A stretch of 64,000 bases of DNA. Source: Thiocapsa bogorovii (GTDB lineage: Bacteria; Pseudomonadota; Gammaproteobacteria; Chromatiales; Chromatiaceae). The position numbers and the translations under genes were made by a program. The notes beneath the pieces were generated by a model. That model was not told where the DNA came from and searched no databases. It was given only the letters and a program-made list of their open reading frames with translations. Positions 8,054 through 16,809 of this stretch are shown one piece after another. The stretch is taken from assembly GCF_021228795.1 (NCBI RefSeq), contig NZ_CP089309.1, forward strand, positions 1,488,001 through 1,552,000, written 5' to 3'. Numbering within the stretch: position 1 is the stretch's first letter; each line of letters starts with the position of its first letter.

Positions 8054-9262
8054 ATGTATCCCATCGAATACCCGACTCGCCGAGGGCTCGCATTGGCCGC
8101 GCTCGCCTCGGGTCTGTTGGCTACCTTCGCCTCGCCGAGTCGGGCCTACGAGCTGAACGACCGCGTCTCGCTCGGCGCAGTCTTGGCTGCGGCGGGGCAG
8201 TGCCAGGAGGGTCTCGGCGGCTCGGTCGATGCCGACGGCCAGGAGCGCGCCGAGAACAGCTGCCGCGGCGGCATGCCGTTCCAGCTCGCGCTCGACGTTC
8301 GCCCGAGCGCCCGCGACGAACTCTACGTCCTGCTAGGCTTCGCCGTCGAAGACGGCCTGAACGCGATCTCGCCCTTCGTGCTCGCCCCCTGGGCGGTCGA
8401 TCTCGAGGACGATCTTCAGGACATCAACGGGCGCGGGCGCGACCACCTGCTGCAGGTCTGGTACAAACACACCTTCACCCTGGGCGAGGACGCCACCCTC
8501 GGCACCACCTTCGGCATCATCGACTCCACCGCCTATCTGGACGAGAACGCCTACGCCAACGACGAGTTCACCCAGTTCATGAACGAGGCGTTCGTGAACT
8601 CCGGCGGCTTCAATCTGCCCTCCTACGACGCCGGCGCGGCGCTCGAGCTCGCGCTGGGAGACTGGGAGATCAAGGTCGCGGCGCTGAACATCGGCGAGAA
8701 CGACGACGGCAACAACTACAACTTCTGGGGCGCGCAGCTCGGCTATCGGCTCGCCACCGCACTCGGGGAGGGCCAATACCGCGCCGTGATGACCGGAACC
8801 TCAACGGCTTTCTTCGAGCCGCGCCCGGAGCGCGGCGAGGAGACGGACGGGCCCGAGAACGCAGGGCCGCTCGCTGCCGAGGACACCCCTGAAAAGACCG
8901 ACCTGATGGGCTACGGCCTGTCCTTCGACCAGGCCCTCGGTGATCGTGTCGGTGCCTTCCTGCGCCTGGCCTGGACCGACCACCAGGGCATCCTGGACTA
9001 CCGCGGACTCTACACCGGCGGTCTGCAGCTCGGCGGCGGCCTCTGGGGCCGCGAGGCCGATACCGTCGGCATTGCCTACGGCTATCTCGACGGCGCCGAT
9101 ACCGGGATCACCAACACGAACGTCGCCGAACTCTATTACCGCTTCGCCGCCAACGACGTGCTCGCCCTCACCGCCGACATCCAGTACATGGCCGACGCCT
9201 ACGACAGTGGCGAGGACATCGATGGCTGGATCTTCGGTATGCGCCTGGTCGCGGAGCTTTGA
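8054..9262 (+). CDS. OprB-like outer-membrane porin
   Basis: 402 residues from ATG 8054 (MYPIEYPTRRGLALAALA), chosen because a signal peptide with cleavage near SRAYELN follows; an in-frame ATG at 7934 would put 40 extra residues before it and include the promoter. The mature part alternates short beta strands and aromatic-ended segments and ends in a C-terminal strand, DGWIFGMRLVAEL, as in porins of the OprB/carbohydrate-porin group. Transport specificity is unknown; the Fur-like box at the start suggests an iron-linked role. A damaged relative of the same protein lies at 16297-16460. The gene is followed by a copy of the 83-bp repeat. Confidence 0.75.
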   Translation: MYPIEYPTRRGLALAALASGLLATFASPSRAYELNDRVSLGAVLAAAGQCQEGLGGSVDADGQERAENSCRGGMPFQLALDVRPSARDELYVLLGFAVEDGLNAISPFVLAPWAVDLEDDLQDINGRGRDHLLQVWYKHTFTLGEDATLGTTFGIIDSTAYLDENAYANDEFTQFMNEAFVNSGGFNLPSYDAGAALELALGDWEIKVAALNIGENDDGNNYNFWGAQLGYRLATALGEGQYRAVMTGTSTAFFEPRPERGEETDGPENAGPLAAEDTPEKTDLMGYGLSFDQALGDRVGAFLRLAWTDHQGILDYRGLYTGGLQLGGGLWGREADTVGIAYGYLDGADTGITNTNVAELYYRFAANDVLALTADIQYMADAYDSGEDIDGWIFGMRLVAEL

Positions 9263-9275
9263 TGAAACCGCGATG

Positions 9276-9359
9276 AAACCGCGTCCGGTGCGTCATGCCT
9301 TGTTGCCGGGATCGTTCGCCTCGCGGCGACCAAAGAACCGCTGGAGCCGACGCGGTTTC
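9276..9359. repeat. 83/84-bp inverted-repeat element, copy A
   Basis: Starts AAACCGCGTC and ends GACGCGGTTT, a perfect 10-bp terminal inverted repeat, 13 bases after the porin stop. It shares its inner left end (CCGGTGCG.. ATGC) and right end (AGC.GACGCGGT) with copy B at 45653-45735, and its terminal arms with copy C at 51298-51380. All three are 83-84 bp and follow genes directly. Confidence 0.65.
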
Positions 9360-9540
9360 ATGATCTTAAAAACGATCTCCTGAACCGCGTCGCGCCGAGG
9401 CTGCTCTCGGGCTAGAGGGCCGAAAACACCTCGGAGCGCACGTCTCGCGGGGCACGCGGTTCAGTTGCGGTTCAGTTGCGAATTGCCGGGATGGCCGCAT
9501 GCATACTGTAACGACTCCCAGACGACAGCAGACCAGCCGC

Positions 9541-11028
9541 ATGACTCAGCAGGCCATTCGCTTCCCGTTCGACAACAGTTATCGACGTCTCCCGGATCAT
9601 TTTCACGCCCGCATCCACCCCACGCCCGTTACGGCGCCCGGCTTGATCAAGCTGAACGGGGCGCTGTTCGAAGAGCTCGGCCTGGATCCATCGGCGGCGG
9701 AGCCGGAAGTGGCTGCGCTGCTTTTCGCCGGCAATCTCCTGCCGGACGGCGGCGAGCCGATCGCGATGGCGTACGCGGGCCATCAGTTCGGCAACTTCGT
9801 CCCGCAGCTCGGCGACGGCAGGGCGATCCTGATCGGCGAGGTGGTCGACCGAGCCGGGAAGCGTCGCGACATCCAACTGAAGGGCTCCGGACAGACGCCC
9901 TTCTCACGCAGCGGCGACGGGCGCGCGGCGCTCGGACCTGTCCTGCGCGAATATATCCTTGCCGAGGCGATGCACGCGCTCGGGGTTCCAACCACCCGTG
10001 CGCTCGCCGCCGTCACGACGGGCGAGCCGGTCTATCGCGAGACGATCCTACCCGGCGCCATCCTGACACGCGTCGCGAGCAGCCATATTCGCGTCGGGAC
10101 CTTCCAGTATTTCGCCTCGCGCGGCGACACCCGGGCCGTGCGGCATCTCGCCGATCACGTCATCGCTCGCCATTTCCCGGAAGCCGCCCTGGCCGACTCG
10201 CCCTATCTCGCGCTGATCGAAGCCGTCTTGGAGCGACAAGCCGCCCTGGTCGCCGCCTGGATGCACGTGGGTTTCATCCACGGCGTCATGAACACCGACA
10301 ACATGGCGATCTCGGGCGAGACGATCGATTACGGGCCCTGCGCCTTCATGGACGCCTATGACCCGGCCACCGTCTTCAGCTCGATCGACCGCGGCGGCCG
10401 GTACGCGTACGGCAATCAGCCGGGAATTGCCCAGTGGAACCTCGCACGCTTCGCCGAGACCCTGCTGCCCCTGATCGACGGGGCATCTGACGCCGCAATC
10501 CAACAGGCGACCGACTTGATCCGCAGCTTCTTCGGCCGCTACGAAGAGCACTGGACCGCCGGCATGCGACGCAAGCTCGGCCTCGCCTCCAGCGAGCCGG
10601 ACGATGTCGATCTCATCCATGGGCTCTTGGACGTCATGAAGGCATCGGGGGCCGATTTCACACTGACCTTCCGCCGCCTCTGCGACGCGGCCGCGGATCC
10701 ACGGGCAGACAGCGGCGTCAGGGATCTGTTCGTCGACCCGCAAGCCTATGACGCCTGGTCCGCGCAGTGGCGCGCGCGTCTCGAACGGGATCCGCAAACC
10801 CCCGCCGAGCGTGCCGAGCGGATGCGCCAAACCAATCCGGCGGTCATTCCGCGCAACCATCGCGTCGAGCAGGCGCTGAATGCGGCCGTCGAGCAGAATG
10901 ACTTCGGACCATTCGAAACCATCCTGCACGTCCTCGCGCGCCCCTACGAGGATCGGCCCGAGCTCGCCGGCTACACCGAGCCGCCGCAGGAGAAGGAGCG
11001 TGTCTTGAGGACCTTCTGCGGGACCTGA
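9541..11028 (+). CDS. selO: Protein adenylyltransferase SelO (YdiU family)
   Basis: 495 residues from ATG 9541 (MTQQAIRFPFDNSYRRLP), the usual family start; an ATG at 9499 is also in frame. SelO is a pseudokinase-fold enzyme that transfers AMP from ATP to protein hydroxyl groups in redox-stress responses. Hallmarks seen: AYAGHQFGNFVPQLGDGRA, the Lys in IQLKGSGQTPFSRSGDGRA, the catalytic-loop region HGVMNTDNMAISGETIDYGPCAF and the conserved end RTFCGT with its cysteine. A 12-bp direct repeat (TTCAGTTGCGGT region, 9458-9481) precedes it. No operon partner is evident. Confidence 0.93.
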   Translation: MTQQAIRFPFDNSYRRLPDHFHARIHPTPVTAPGLIKLNGALFEELGLDPSAAEPEVAALLFAGNLLPDGGEPIAMAYAGHQFGNFVPQLGDGRAILIGEVVDRAGKRRDIQLKGSGQTPFSRSGDGRAALGPVLREYILAEAMHALGVPTTRALAAVTTGEPVYRETILPGAILTRVASSHIRVGTFQYFASRGDTRAVRHLADHVIARHFPEAALADSPYLALIEAVLERQAALVAAWMHVGFIHGVMNTDNMAISGETIDYGPCAFMDAYDPATVFSSIDRGGRYAYGNQPGIAQWNLARFAETLLPLIDGASDAAIQQATDLIRSFFGRYEEHWTAGMRRKLGLASSEPDDVDLIHGLLDVMKASGADFTLTFRRLCDAAADPRADSGVRDLFVDPQAYDAWSAQWRARLERDPQTPAERAERMRQTNPAVIPRNHRVEQALNAAVEQNDFGPFETILHVLARPYEDRPELAGYTEPPQEKERVLRTFCGT

Positions 11029-11134
11029 GCCAACACTGTCGGAGAAGACCGATCATCATCCATTCGGAAGTAGCGCTTCCTTTTTGGAAGCATATCTTCA
11101 AAATAACAACACATTGTTTTTAATTTGGTTATTT

Positions 11135-11169
11135 CGGATTTCACCCAAATCGACGACGAACCCAAATCC
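11135..11169 (+). promoter_or_regulatory. Candidate activator-binding repeats upstream of a sigma-54 promoter
   Basis: CCCAAATC occurs twice in direct orientation (11144-11151 and 11161-11168, 17 bases apart), and GGATTT at 11136-11142 pairs with AAATCC at 11164-11169. The cluster is 45-75 bases upstream of the sigma-54 promoter at 11211, a sensible place for an enhancer site of the activator encoded at 12314. Confidence 0.4.
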
Positions 11170-11210
11170 AACCACTACACTAAGCTATTGATGATGATCG
11201 TATCCCACCC

Positions 11211-11226
11211 TGGCGCAATCTTTGCC
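11211..11226 (+). promoter_or_regulatory. Sigma-54 (-24/-12) promoter
   Basis: TGGCGCA-ATCT-TTGCC matches the sigma-54 consensus TGGCACG-N4-TTGCW, with GG and GC ten bases apart. Transcription would start near 11237, giving a leader of about 50 bases before ATG 11285. A sigma-54 activator gene lies three genes downstream in the same direction. Confidence 0.75.
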
Positions 11227-11284
11227 GCGCTCCGGTTGCCGTTCTCGGCCAACCAGAACACCAACTGAGGGTGGGAGAAACGCG

Positions 11285-11938
11285 ATGAGCTATCTGAAAG
11301 ACGAGATCAACGCACGTGTCGATGCCTATGACCATTGGGCGACGCGCCGCCGCTACGGTCCGGACGGCCCCAACAATCGCAGACTCTGGGTATTGGCCTG
11401 TATGGACGAACGCCTGCCGGTCGATGAAGCGCTCGGGATTCGGGTCGATAGCCCGGTCGGCGGCGGCGATGCCCATTGCTTCCGAAACGCCGGCGGGATC
11501 GTCACGGACGACGCGATCCGATCGGCGATGCTCACCTGCAATTTCTTCGGAACACAGGAGATCGTTATCGTCCAACATACCCAATGCGGGATGTTGTCTG
11601 CGAACGCCAAGGACCTGGAAGCGGCCCTCCGGGCCAAAGGCGTCGACATCGACGCGCTGGCTCTGGATCCGACCTTGCCCGAGTTGAAGCTCGATCCGGG
11701 CGGCTTCGCGAAATGGATCGGGATGATGGACGATGTGGACGTGACCTGCATGAAGACGGTGGAGACCTTCCGAAATCACCCGCTGATTCCGAAGGACGTG
11801 GTCGTCAGCGGCTGGGTCTGGGAGGTGGAGACCCGGCGCTTGCGCCCGCCGGTACTCGATGACGAGAAGCGTGCCCGCACGGATGTCACCTCCGCGCAGT
11901 TCGGCGTCACGACGCCGCAACCCAACCGCTGGCGTTGA
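11285..11938 (+). CDS. Beta-carbonic-anhydrase family enzyme, possible carbonyl sulfide hydrolase
   Basis: 217 residues. Zinc ligands and dyad of beta-carbonic anhydrases are present: Cys39-X-Asp41-X-Arg43 in VLACMDERLP, His98 and Cys101 in VQHTQCGM, plus HCFRNAGG near residue 64. The small size, the insert ALEAALRAKGVDIDAL and the lack of the usual long N-terminal helix place it in the divergent group that includes the COS hydrolases of Thiobacillus; the choice between CO2, COS and CS2 as substrate is inference. It stands first behind a sigma-54 promoter, with a zinc-ribbon protein and a sigma-54 activator following. GGTGGGAG before the ATG is a good ribosome site. Confidence 0.8.
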   Translation: MSYLKDEINARVDAYDHWATRRRYGPDGPNNRRLWVLACMDERLPVDEALGIRVDSPVGGGDAHCFRNAGGIVTDDAIRSAMLTCNFFGTQEIVIVQHTQCGMLSANAKDLEAALRAKGVDIDALALDPTLPELKLDPGGFAKWIGMMDDVDVTCMKTVETFRNHPLIPKDVVVSGWVWEVETRRLRPPVLDDEKRARTDVTSAQFGVTTPQPNRWR

Positions 11939-12027
11939 TCGAAACGGCGCCCGGCTCGGGCGCCGATTTCCCTCGCCGCACGAGCCTTGCTCGACGACGA
12001 GCGTTGAAATCAAAAGGGAGTCATCCG

Positions 12028-12270
12028 ATGCCGCTCTACGACTACCAGTGCACCTGCTGCCAAGCCTCCTTCGAGACCTCGCGGGCCATGACCGCCGAGC
12101 CGCCGCCCTGTCCCGCCTGCGGGGGCGTAACGGCTCGGGTCTTTCTCTCCGCCCCGGCAGTACACGGCCGCATGGCCCAGGGGCGCGATCAGGCCGTTCG
12201 CTCGCTGCAGCCTGCCGACACGCCGCAGACGCACAGACACGGCCCCGGATGCGGGTGCGGGCACGCGTGA
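12028..12270 (+). CDS. FmdB-family zinc-ribbon protein
   Basis: 80 residues. MPLYDYQCTCCQASFE begins the FmdB/CxxC zinc ribbon, with the second pair in PPCPACGG; a His/Cys-rich tail, HRHGPGCGCGHA, follows and may bind metal. FmdB proteins are small putative regulators often found beside amide and small-sulfur-compound genes. AAAGGGAG lies 7 bases before the ATG. It follows the carbonic-anhydrase-like gene by 89 bases and precedes the activator by 43, so all three probably form one unit. Confidence 0.85.
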   Translation: MPLYDYQCTCCQASFETSRAMTAEPPPCPACGGVTARVFLSAPAVHGRMAQGRDQAVRSLQPADTPQTHRHGPGCGCGHA

Positions 12271-12313
12271 TGGCCGTTTCTTTTTTCGACCGAGAACGTT
12301 GACGGCATCGAAC

Positions 12314-13882
12314 ATGCCCGAAACGACCGATTCACCGTCACGCGCGGTCGCTTTTCTCCAATCCTTCGTGTCCGAGATCGCCAAGGCGATGGATCGGGCC
12401 GAATGTCCCAATTGTGCCGCTCACCTCGAGCACATCGAGCAGATCGGCTTGACGGCCGGTGTTTGCCTCGAGGAAAAGGCGCGCGAGGTTCTCGGCTCTT
12501 CGCAGCCGATGGACCGGGACCAATACGCTGACCTGATCGTCGAGATCAAGAATCAGATCGGCGGGCGATTTTCCCGCGCCTCCGGCGAGGCCGGGATGGT
12601 TCGGGTCGTCAACAGCCGCTGCCCCTTCGGCGAGCAGGTCAGACATGCACCCTCGCTCTGCCGGATGACGTCGAGCGTCTTCGGCGGAATCGCCGCGCGC
12701 CACTTCGGCTATGCGAAGGTGGAGTTGCGACAGACGATCGCGGGCGGGGATGGCTCCTGCGATGTCTGCATCTATCTGGATCCGCAGCTTGCCGCACGCA
12801 ACGAGGGGACCGAGTACCGGGCGGACGGCGAGCGCCTGACCTCGGGAAACCTCACGACACTCATGACACCCAAGGTTCGGCGGCGACTGCGCGAGAACTG
12901 GTGCCCGCCGCCGGTCGGAATCGGCAGCCCCGATGCAGCCCTGCAGCCGATCGTCGCGGAGTCGGCGGCCATGCGCGATGCCCTGCGGGCCGTCCGGATC
13001 GTGGCCCCCACGGACGTGACCGTCATGATCACCGGCGAAACCGGCTGCGGGAAAGAGTTGGTCGCACGCGCACTGCATGGGCTCAGCGCCCGTCGCGACA
13101 AGCCGATGGTCACGGTCAACTGCGGGGCCATCCCCGAGAACCTGGTCGAAACGGCCCTCTTCGGACATGAGAAAGGTGCCTTCACGGGCGCCTACGAGGT
13201 CCACCATGGTTACTTCGAACGGGCCGAAAAAGGGACGCTTTTCCTCGACGAGATCGACTCGCTCCCGCTTTCGGCACAGGCCAAGTTGTTGCGTGTCATC
13301 CAGGAAGGCGAGTACGAACGCGTCGGCGGCAAGCGCTCTCTGCGTTCGGACGTCCGGATCATCGCCGCATCCAACCGTGAGATCGTGGCGCTGGTCGACG
13401 CCGGACATTTTCGCCGCGACCTCTTCTATCGACTCAACGTGGTACCGATCGCGATCCCGCCCTTGCGCGAGCGCACCGAGGACATCGACGCCCTGATCAG
13501 GCACATCCTCCGCAAGCTCGCCCAACGCTACGCCACGACCGAAAAGACATTGGTTCAAGCCGCTCGCCTGAAAGCCTTCTCCTACCCCTGGCCGGGCAAC
13601 ATTCGGGAGATGGAAAACGTCCTCGAGCGTGCCTTCATCTTCGCCGCCGATGCTCGGATTACAGACATCGACGTCCCGGTGACTGTGCCGAGCGAACCCG
13701 TCCCGGCATGGCGCGCGCGCAAACAGCAAGCCGCCAAGCAGGCCGAGGTCGACACGCTCGTCCGGGCCTTGGAGGTCAGTCACGGCAATGTCGATCAAAT
13801 CGCGACTCAGATGGGGATCACGCCGCGAGCGGTCCGCATGAAGCTCAAGGCGCAAGGACTCAGGGCTGCGGACTACAGGTAG
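12314..13882 (+). CDS. Sigma-54-dependent transcriptional activator with cysteine-rich sensor
   Basis: 522 residues from ATG 12314 (a TTG at 12299 is also in frame). The N-terminal third is a cysteine-rich sensor, with CPNC, CPFGEQVRHAPSLC and CDVCIYL, resembling the MetOD1/V4R-type input domain. The central AAA+ domain has Walker A GETGCGKE, the sigma-54 contact motif GAFTGA, Walker B GTLFLDEID and the arginine-finger region FRRDLFYRLNV. A Fis-type helix-turn-helix ends the protein (GNVDQIATQMGITPRAVRMKLK). Expected to act at the sigma-54 promoter 1.1 kb upstream. Ligand unknown; a metal or a small sulfur compound fits the cysteines and the neighbours. Confidence 0.9.
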   Translation: MPETTDSPSRAVAFLQSFVSEIAKAMDRAECPNCAAHLEHIEQIGLTAGVCLEEKAREVLGSSQPMDRDQYADLIVEIKNQIGGRFSRASGEAGMVRVVNSRCPFGEQVRHAPSLCRMTSSVFGGIAARHFGYAKVELRQTIAGGDGSCDVCIYLDPQLAARNEGTEYRADGERLTSGNLTTLMTPKVRRRLRENWCPPPVGIGSPDAALQPIVAESAAMRDALRAVRIVAPTDVTVMITGETGCGKELVARALHGLSARRDKPMVTVNCGAIPENLVETALFGHEKGAFTGAYEVHHGYFERAEKGTLFLDEIDSLPLSAQAKLLRVIQEGEYERVGGKRSLRSDVRIIAASNREIVALVDAGHFRRDLFYRLNVVPIAIPPLRERTEDIDALIRHILRKLAQRYATTEKTLVQAARLKAFSYPWPGNIREMENVLERAFIFAADARITDIDVPVTVPSEPVPAWRARKQQAAKQAEVDTLVRALEVSHGNVDQIATQMGITPRAVRMKLKAQGLRAADYR

Positions 13883-13908
13883 AGTCGCGACGGCTGCGCC
13901 GTCGCTCG

Positions 13909-14331
13909 TCAAAGACACCCCGCCTCCAGAAAACTGAAATAGGCCGTGCGGTTGAAGATGATGTGATCGGGCAACCCGATGTCCAGCAGCTCCCCTGCGG
14001 CCTTGAGCTCACGGGTCACATCGAGATCCGCCGGGGACGGCTCCAGACTCCCGGCGGGATGGTTGTGGGAAACGATCACGGCCGAGGCCCGGACGGTCAA
14101 GGCGTCGGCGAACGCCTCGCGCGGATGAACGTGCGTTCGGTCGACCAGCCCGATGAACACGGCCCGGATGTTGATGATCTCGTTCGCCCCGTCGATGCCG
14201 GCGCAGAGGAAATGCTCTTGCCCGCGGTCGGCACAATGGCGCACATGCGGCAACAAGTCGGCTTGCATCTCGATCCTTACCCAGTCGGGCTTGATGCGGC
14301 GACGCGCAAACTCCAGGGCCGCCATCACCAA
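13909..14331 (-). pseudogene. RadC/JAB-domain gene fragment, 5' part lost
   Basis: From about codon MAALEFARRR at 14325 down to the stop at 13909 the frame is an intact JAB metal-binding domain of the RadC type, with SHNHPAGSLEPSPADLD and VHPREAFADAL. The N-terminal helix-hairpin-helix half of RadC is missing: upstream the same frame turns to nonsense, because the DNA continues as a DUF1016 gene in another frame. The domain might still be made from a cryptic start, but it looks like a deletion product. Confidence 0.7.
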
Positions 14332-14941
14332 TGTCGATGAAATACTCCTTCTCGCCGAGAACGAGACGGTATTGGCGACCCACGAAACAGAAGCCGTAGC
14401 CCAGCTCAAAGAGGAAATCACGCAGTCGCTGGATCAGCCGGTCCTTGACCGCTTGACGCAGGCCGAGAAATTCGGGGTTGTAGGCGTTCTCGAGCATCTC
14501 GTCCGCCTGGTCGGAGAGATGCTCCGGCAGGGCGAGGTCGAATTTGTGGGTCTTGTTCTCCAACCTGGCCCGCTCGTAGGACCCGGCCTTGATCTGATTG
14601 AGCAGGACATTGCGCGACCAGCCGAGTCGGGCGGTCGCCTGAAGGTCGTATAAACGGGCGGCCGGGTCGTTCAGCTTTGCCAGTGCGTTGGCATGATGTC
14701 CCCAGGGAACGGCCGCGACCAGATCTCTCACGCACTGTGAGAGAGTTTCCGTTTGTTCGCGAATCAGCTCGTCTTTCGGACCAAGGGTGACGGTCCGCGT
14801 CGTCTCGGTTCCGCCGATCGTCAGACGTACGCGAAACGTCAGCTCGCTGTCGTAGAACTCTTGCTCCTTCTTGAGGTTTGCCGCCGTGAACGCCTTCTCG
14901 CACGGCTCGGTGACGGTGGCAGGCCGGTCGTTTTCGTCCAA
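14331..14941 (-). pseudogene. DUF1016 (YhcG-type nuclease) fragment, chimeric at both ends
   Basis: About codons 60-203 of the frame starting at 14941 match DUF1016: LVAAVPWGHHANALAKL, LGWSRNVLLNQIKAGSYER and FLFELGYGFCFVGRQY, ending at EYFID. The nuclease core that should follow (FYH..L.. V.IELK) is absent, because the DNA switches at about 14331 to the RadC fragment. The first 60 codons do not look like DUF1016, and the same frame continues upstream past a stop at 14981 (LFDEQVKCFRR-stop-DFAYHKVGVVFWQLDEN), so a third, unidentified gene fragment is joined there. Confidence 0.65.
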
Positions 14942-15275
14942 CTGCCAAAAGACGACGCCGACCTTGTGATAGGCAAAGTCTTAGCGCCGGAAACACTTGA
15001 CCTGCTCGTCGAACAGTGGACCAGAGGACAGGGTGCCGATGTTCAGGCCCGTCCACCGAAGATGCCCTGGATTCTGCCAGGTTTCACCAAGTATCGGGGA
15101 ATGCGATGGAGAACGTGCTGTGCGTCCTGTCGTCGGAACCTGCGAGAGCCAGCCAGGCCGAGGTCAATTCCGCGCAGGCATTCGATCACTGCGCAGATCC
15201 AACTCGACGGATTCGGCCGCGACGAAGGCCGACGGAGATCACCGGAATGATCGCAAAGATGATCGCGGGGGCGAC

Positions 15276-15326
15276 TTGACAGGGAGCGGATGGCGACATA
15301 ACCTTAATGCCAACGATTCGCATTTG
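15276..15326 (+). promoter_or_regulatory. hemP promoter with Fur-like box
   Basis: TTGACA at 15276-15281, a 17-base spacer and TAACCT at 15299-15304 form a plausible sigma-70 promoter. The box AATGCCAACGATTCGCATTT begins at 15306 and closely matches the boxes before the porin and bfd. This is the expected iron control for haemin uptake. Confidence 0.65.
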
Positions 15327-15353
15327 TATAACGACTCGCCCGGAGTGACGGCC

Positions 15354-15542
15354 ATGCCGAGAGAATCCCTATCCGAAAGCCCAAGTCAACGTGCACAGTC
15401 AGCCACCGCCATGCAGGCGGAACTGCCGCGGATCGACAGCAACGCGCTGCTGCGCGGCAACAACCTGCTTCTGATCGATCATGCGGGCGATCGCTACGTC
15501 CTGAGGATGACGCGAAACAACAAACTGATCTTGACGAAATAG
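15354..15542 (+). CDS. hemP: HemP/HmuP-family haemin uptake protein
   Basis: 62 residues. The C-terminal half, LLRGNNLLLIDHAGDRYVLR followed by MTRNNKLILTK, is the HemP signature. HemP proteins are small cytoplasmic proteins that help expression of haem/iron uptake genes. The frame is open 357 bases further upstream, but that would cross the promoter and Fur-like box; ATG 15354 gives the family length. The neighbouring receptor or iron genes normally expected are missing: DNA downstream is a broken DUF4198 gene and a porin remnant. Confidence 0.88.
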   Translation: MPRESLSESPSQRAQSATAMQAELPRIDSNALLRGNNLLLIDHAGDRYVLRMTRNNKLILTK

Positions 15543-15591
15543 CCGAGCAGACGCGTCCTCGCCGAGCCGTCGCCCGTATCCACAACCCTCA

Positions 15592-16217
15592 TCAGCGCAT
15601 CTCTCGGGTCTGGATCCAGATCAGTGCACCCTGCTCGACCGAAACCTCTTCGCCGTGGGGATTCTTCATCGGCTCGTCACCCTCGAGCAGCGCTGCGAAC
15701 CCCCACCAACCCGCTCGGGGCATTGCATAACTGAAGACTCCGTTCGCATCGGTCTTGATGACCTGCGTGATGTAGGGATCCGCGGGCGGCGTGATCGAAC
15801 CGTCGTTGCGCTACTCGACCTCGACCTCGGCCTCGGCAAAGGGGACCGGCTTTCCGTCTCGTTTGACGATCCCCTGAAAGAGATTGCCGGTCCAGAGTCC
15901 GTAGGGACGAACCTATAGTCAAGACGGTAGGTGAGTTTGCCGTCGATCTCCTGCGCCTGAAGTCTCGACTTAAGGTCTTCCCGACCGCCCGAACTCAGCA
16001 CTCCCAACCGCACGGGCTCTCCCATGACCATCAGCGGACCACCCTACATCGGATGGGTGAAACGCATCTCCAGCGTCAGGGCGTTGCCGGTCTCGGCGTT
16101 GACGATATCCGTGGACGGGATGAGCTCTTGGAAATGGGCATCGGCATGGGCCGCGCTCATAAGCGCAATAGCGAGAGAGATCCGGATCGGGCGAGATTGG
16201 ATGGACAAAGGCGTCAT
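15592..16217 (-). pseudogene. DUF4198 (NikL/CbiK-type periplasmic) protein, broken by a stop and frameshifts
   Basis: Reading from ATG 16217, a signal-peptide-like start (MTPLSIQSRPIRISLAIALM) leads into AHFQELIPSTDIVNAETGNA and TLEMRFTHPM, then a TAG stop near 16045. The same frame goes on as GEPVRLGVLSSGG and KLTYRLDYRFVPT, and after frame changes near 15900 and 15810 the end is recovered as YITQVIKTDANGVFSYAMPR, GWWGFAALLEGDEPMKNPHG and GALIWIQTREMR, stop at 15592. This matches DUF4198 proteins, periplasmic partners of metal uptake. At least three lesions make it non-functional. Confidence 0.75.
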
Positions 16218-16296
16218 GATGGGCACCAACGACGGTTTGCGGATCGAGTGCGGGCTGAACCGCGTTTCCCGCCGACCTTGTTGGCCCCGCGGACTC

Positions 16297-16460
16297 AAAA
16301 GCTGCCGCCGATGTTTAGCGCCGCGACGATGATCTCCCAGTACCCGATCGCCGGCTCTAGCGCCCCGCCGGCGTCGCAGGAAGAGACACTGAAACGGCCG
16401 GAGTGCACGAACGCCTCGGTCATAAACCGCGTGAGCTCGTCGTTGGCGTAGGCGGGTTAC
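16297..16460 (-). pseudogene. Remnant of a second OprB-like porin
   Basis: The minus strand reads AYANDELTRFMTEAFVHSGR, then FSVSSCDAGGALEPAIGYWE and IIVAALNIGGSF-stop. This aligns without gaps to AYANDEFTQFMNEAFVNSGG and onward in the intact porin at 8054 (about 35 of 50 residues the same by eye). The match starts and ends abruptly; neither the signal peptide nor the C-terminal barrel is found. It is a decayed paralogue left beside the broken DUF4198 gene. Confidence 0.75.
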
Positions 16461-16809
16461 GCGGGCGCCGCCGGATTCGGCAAACCGAGGCCGGCGTTTA
16501 GACCTCTCGATCCTGGATCGGCAGGGCGCTGCCCAGTTGGATCTCGGCTGCGACAAGGGCCGTCGAGGGGCTGCCTTGAACATCCCGACTCGATGCCGTG
16601 CCCTCTACCGGACCGATTCCTGGTCCGAACCGACTCCGAAGCGCAAAGGGAACGCGGGTGAAATCAACGGCGATCCGCTTCTCAAATTGGCGCCGGAGCT
16701 TGGCGACTCGGTCACCGTCGTCGTTCTCGCGGAAGCGACGGCGAAAGCGAGCTTCGAGCGTGGACTCCTCGCCGACCGCCGTGAAAGGCAGCGCGGCGAG
16801 GGCAATACC

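Noticed and set aside
14997-15353. Long N-terminal extension of HemP
   Set aside because: It would cross the promoter and the Fur-like box, and the family length is reached from ATG 15354.
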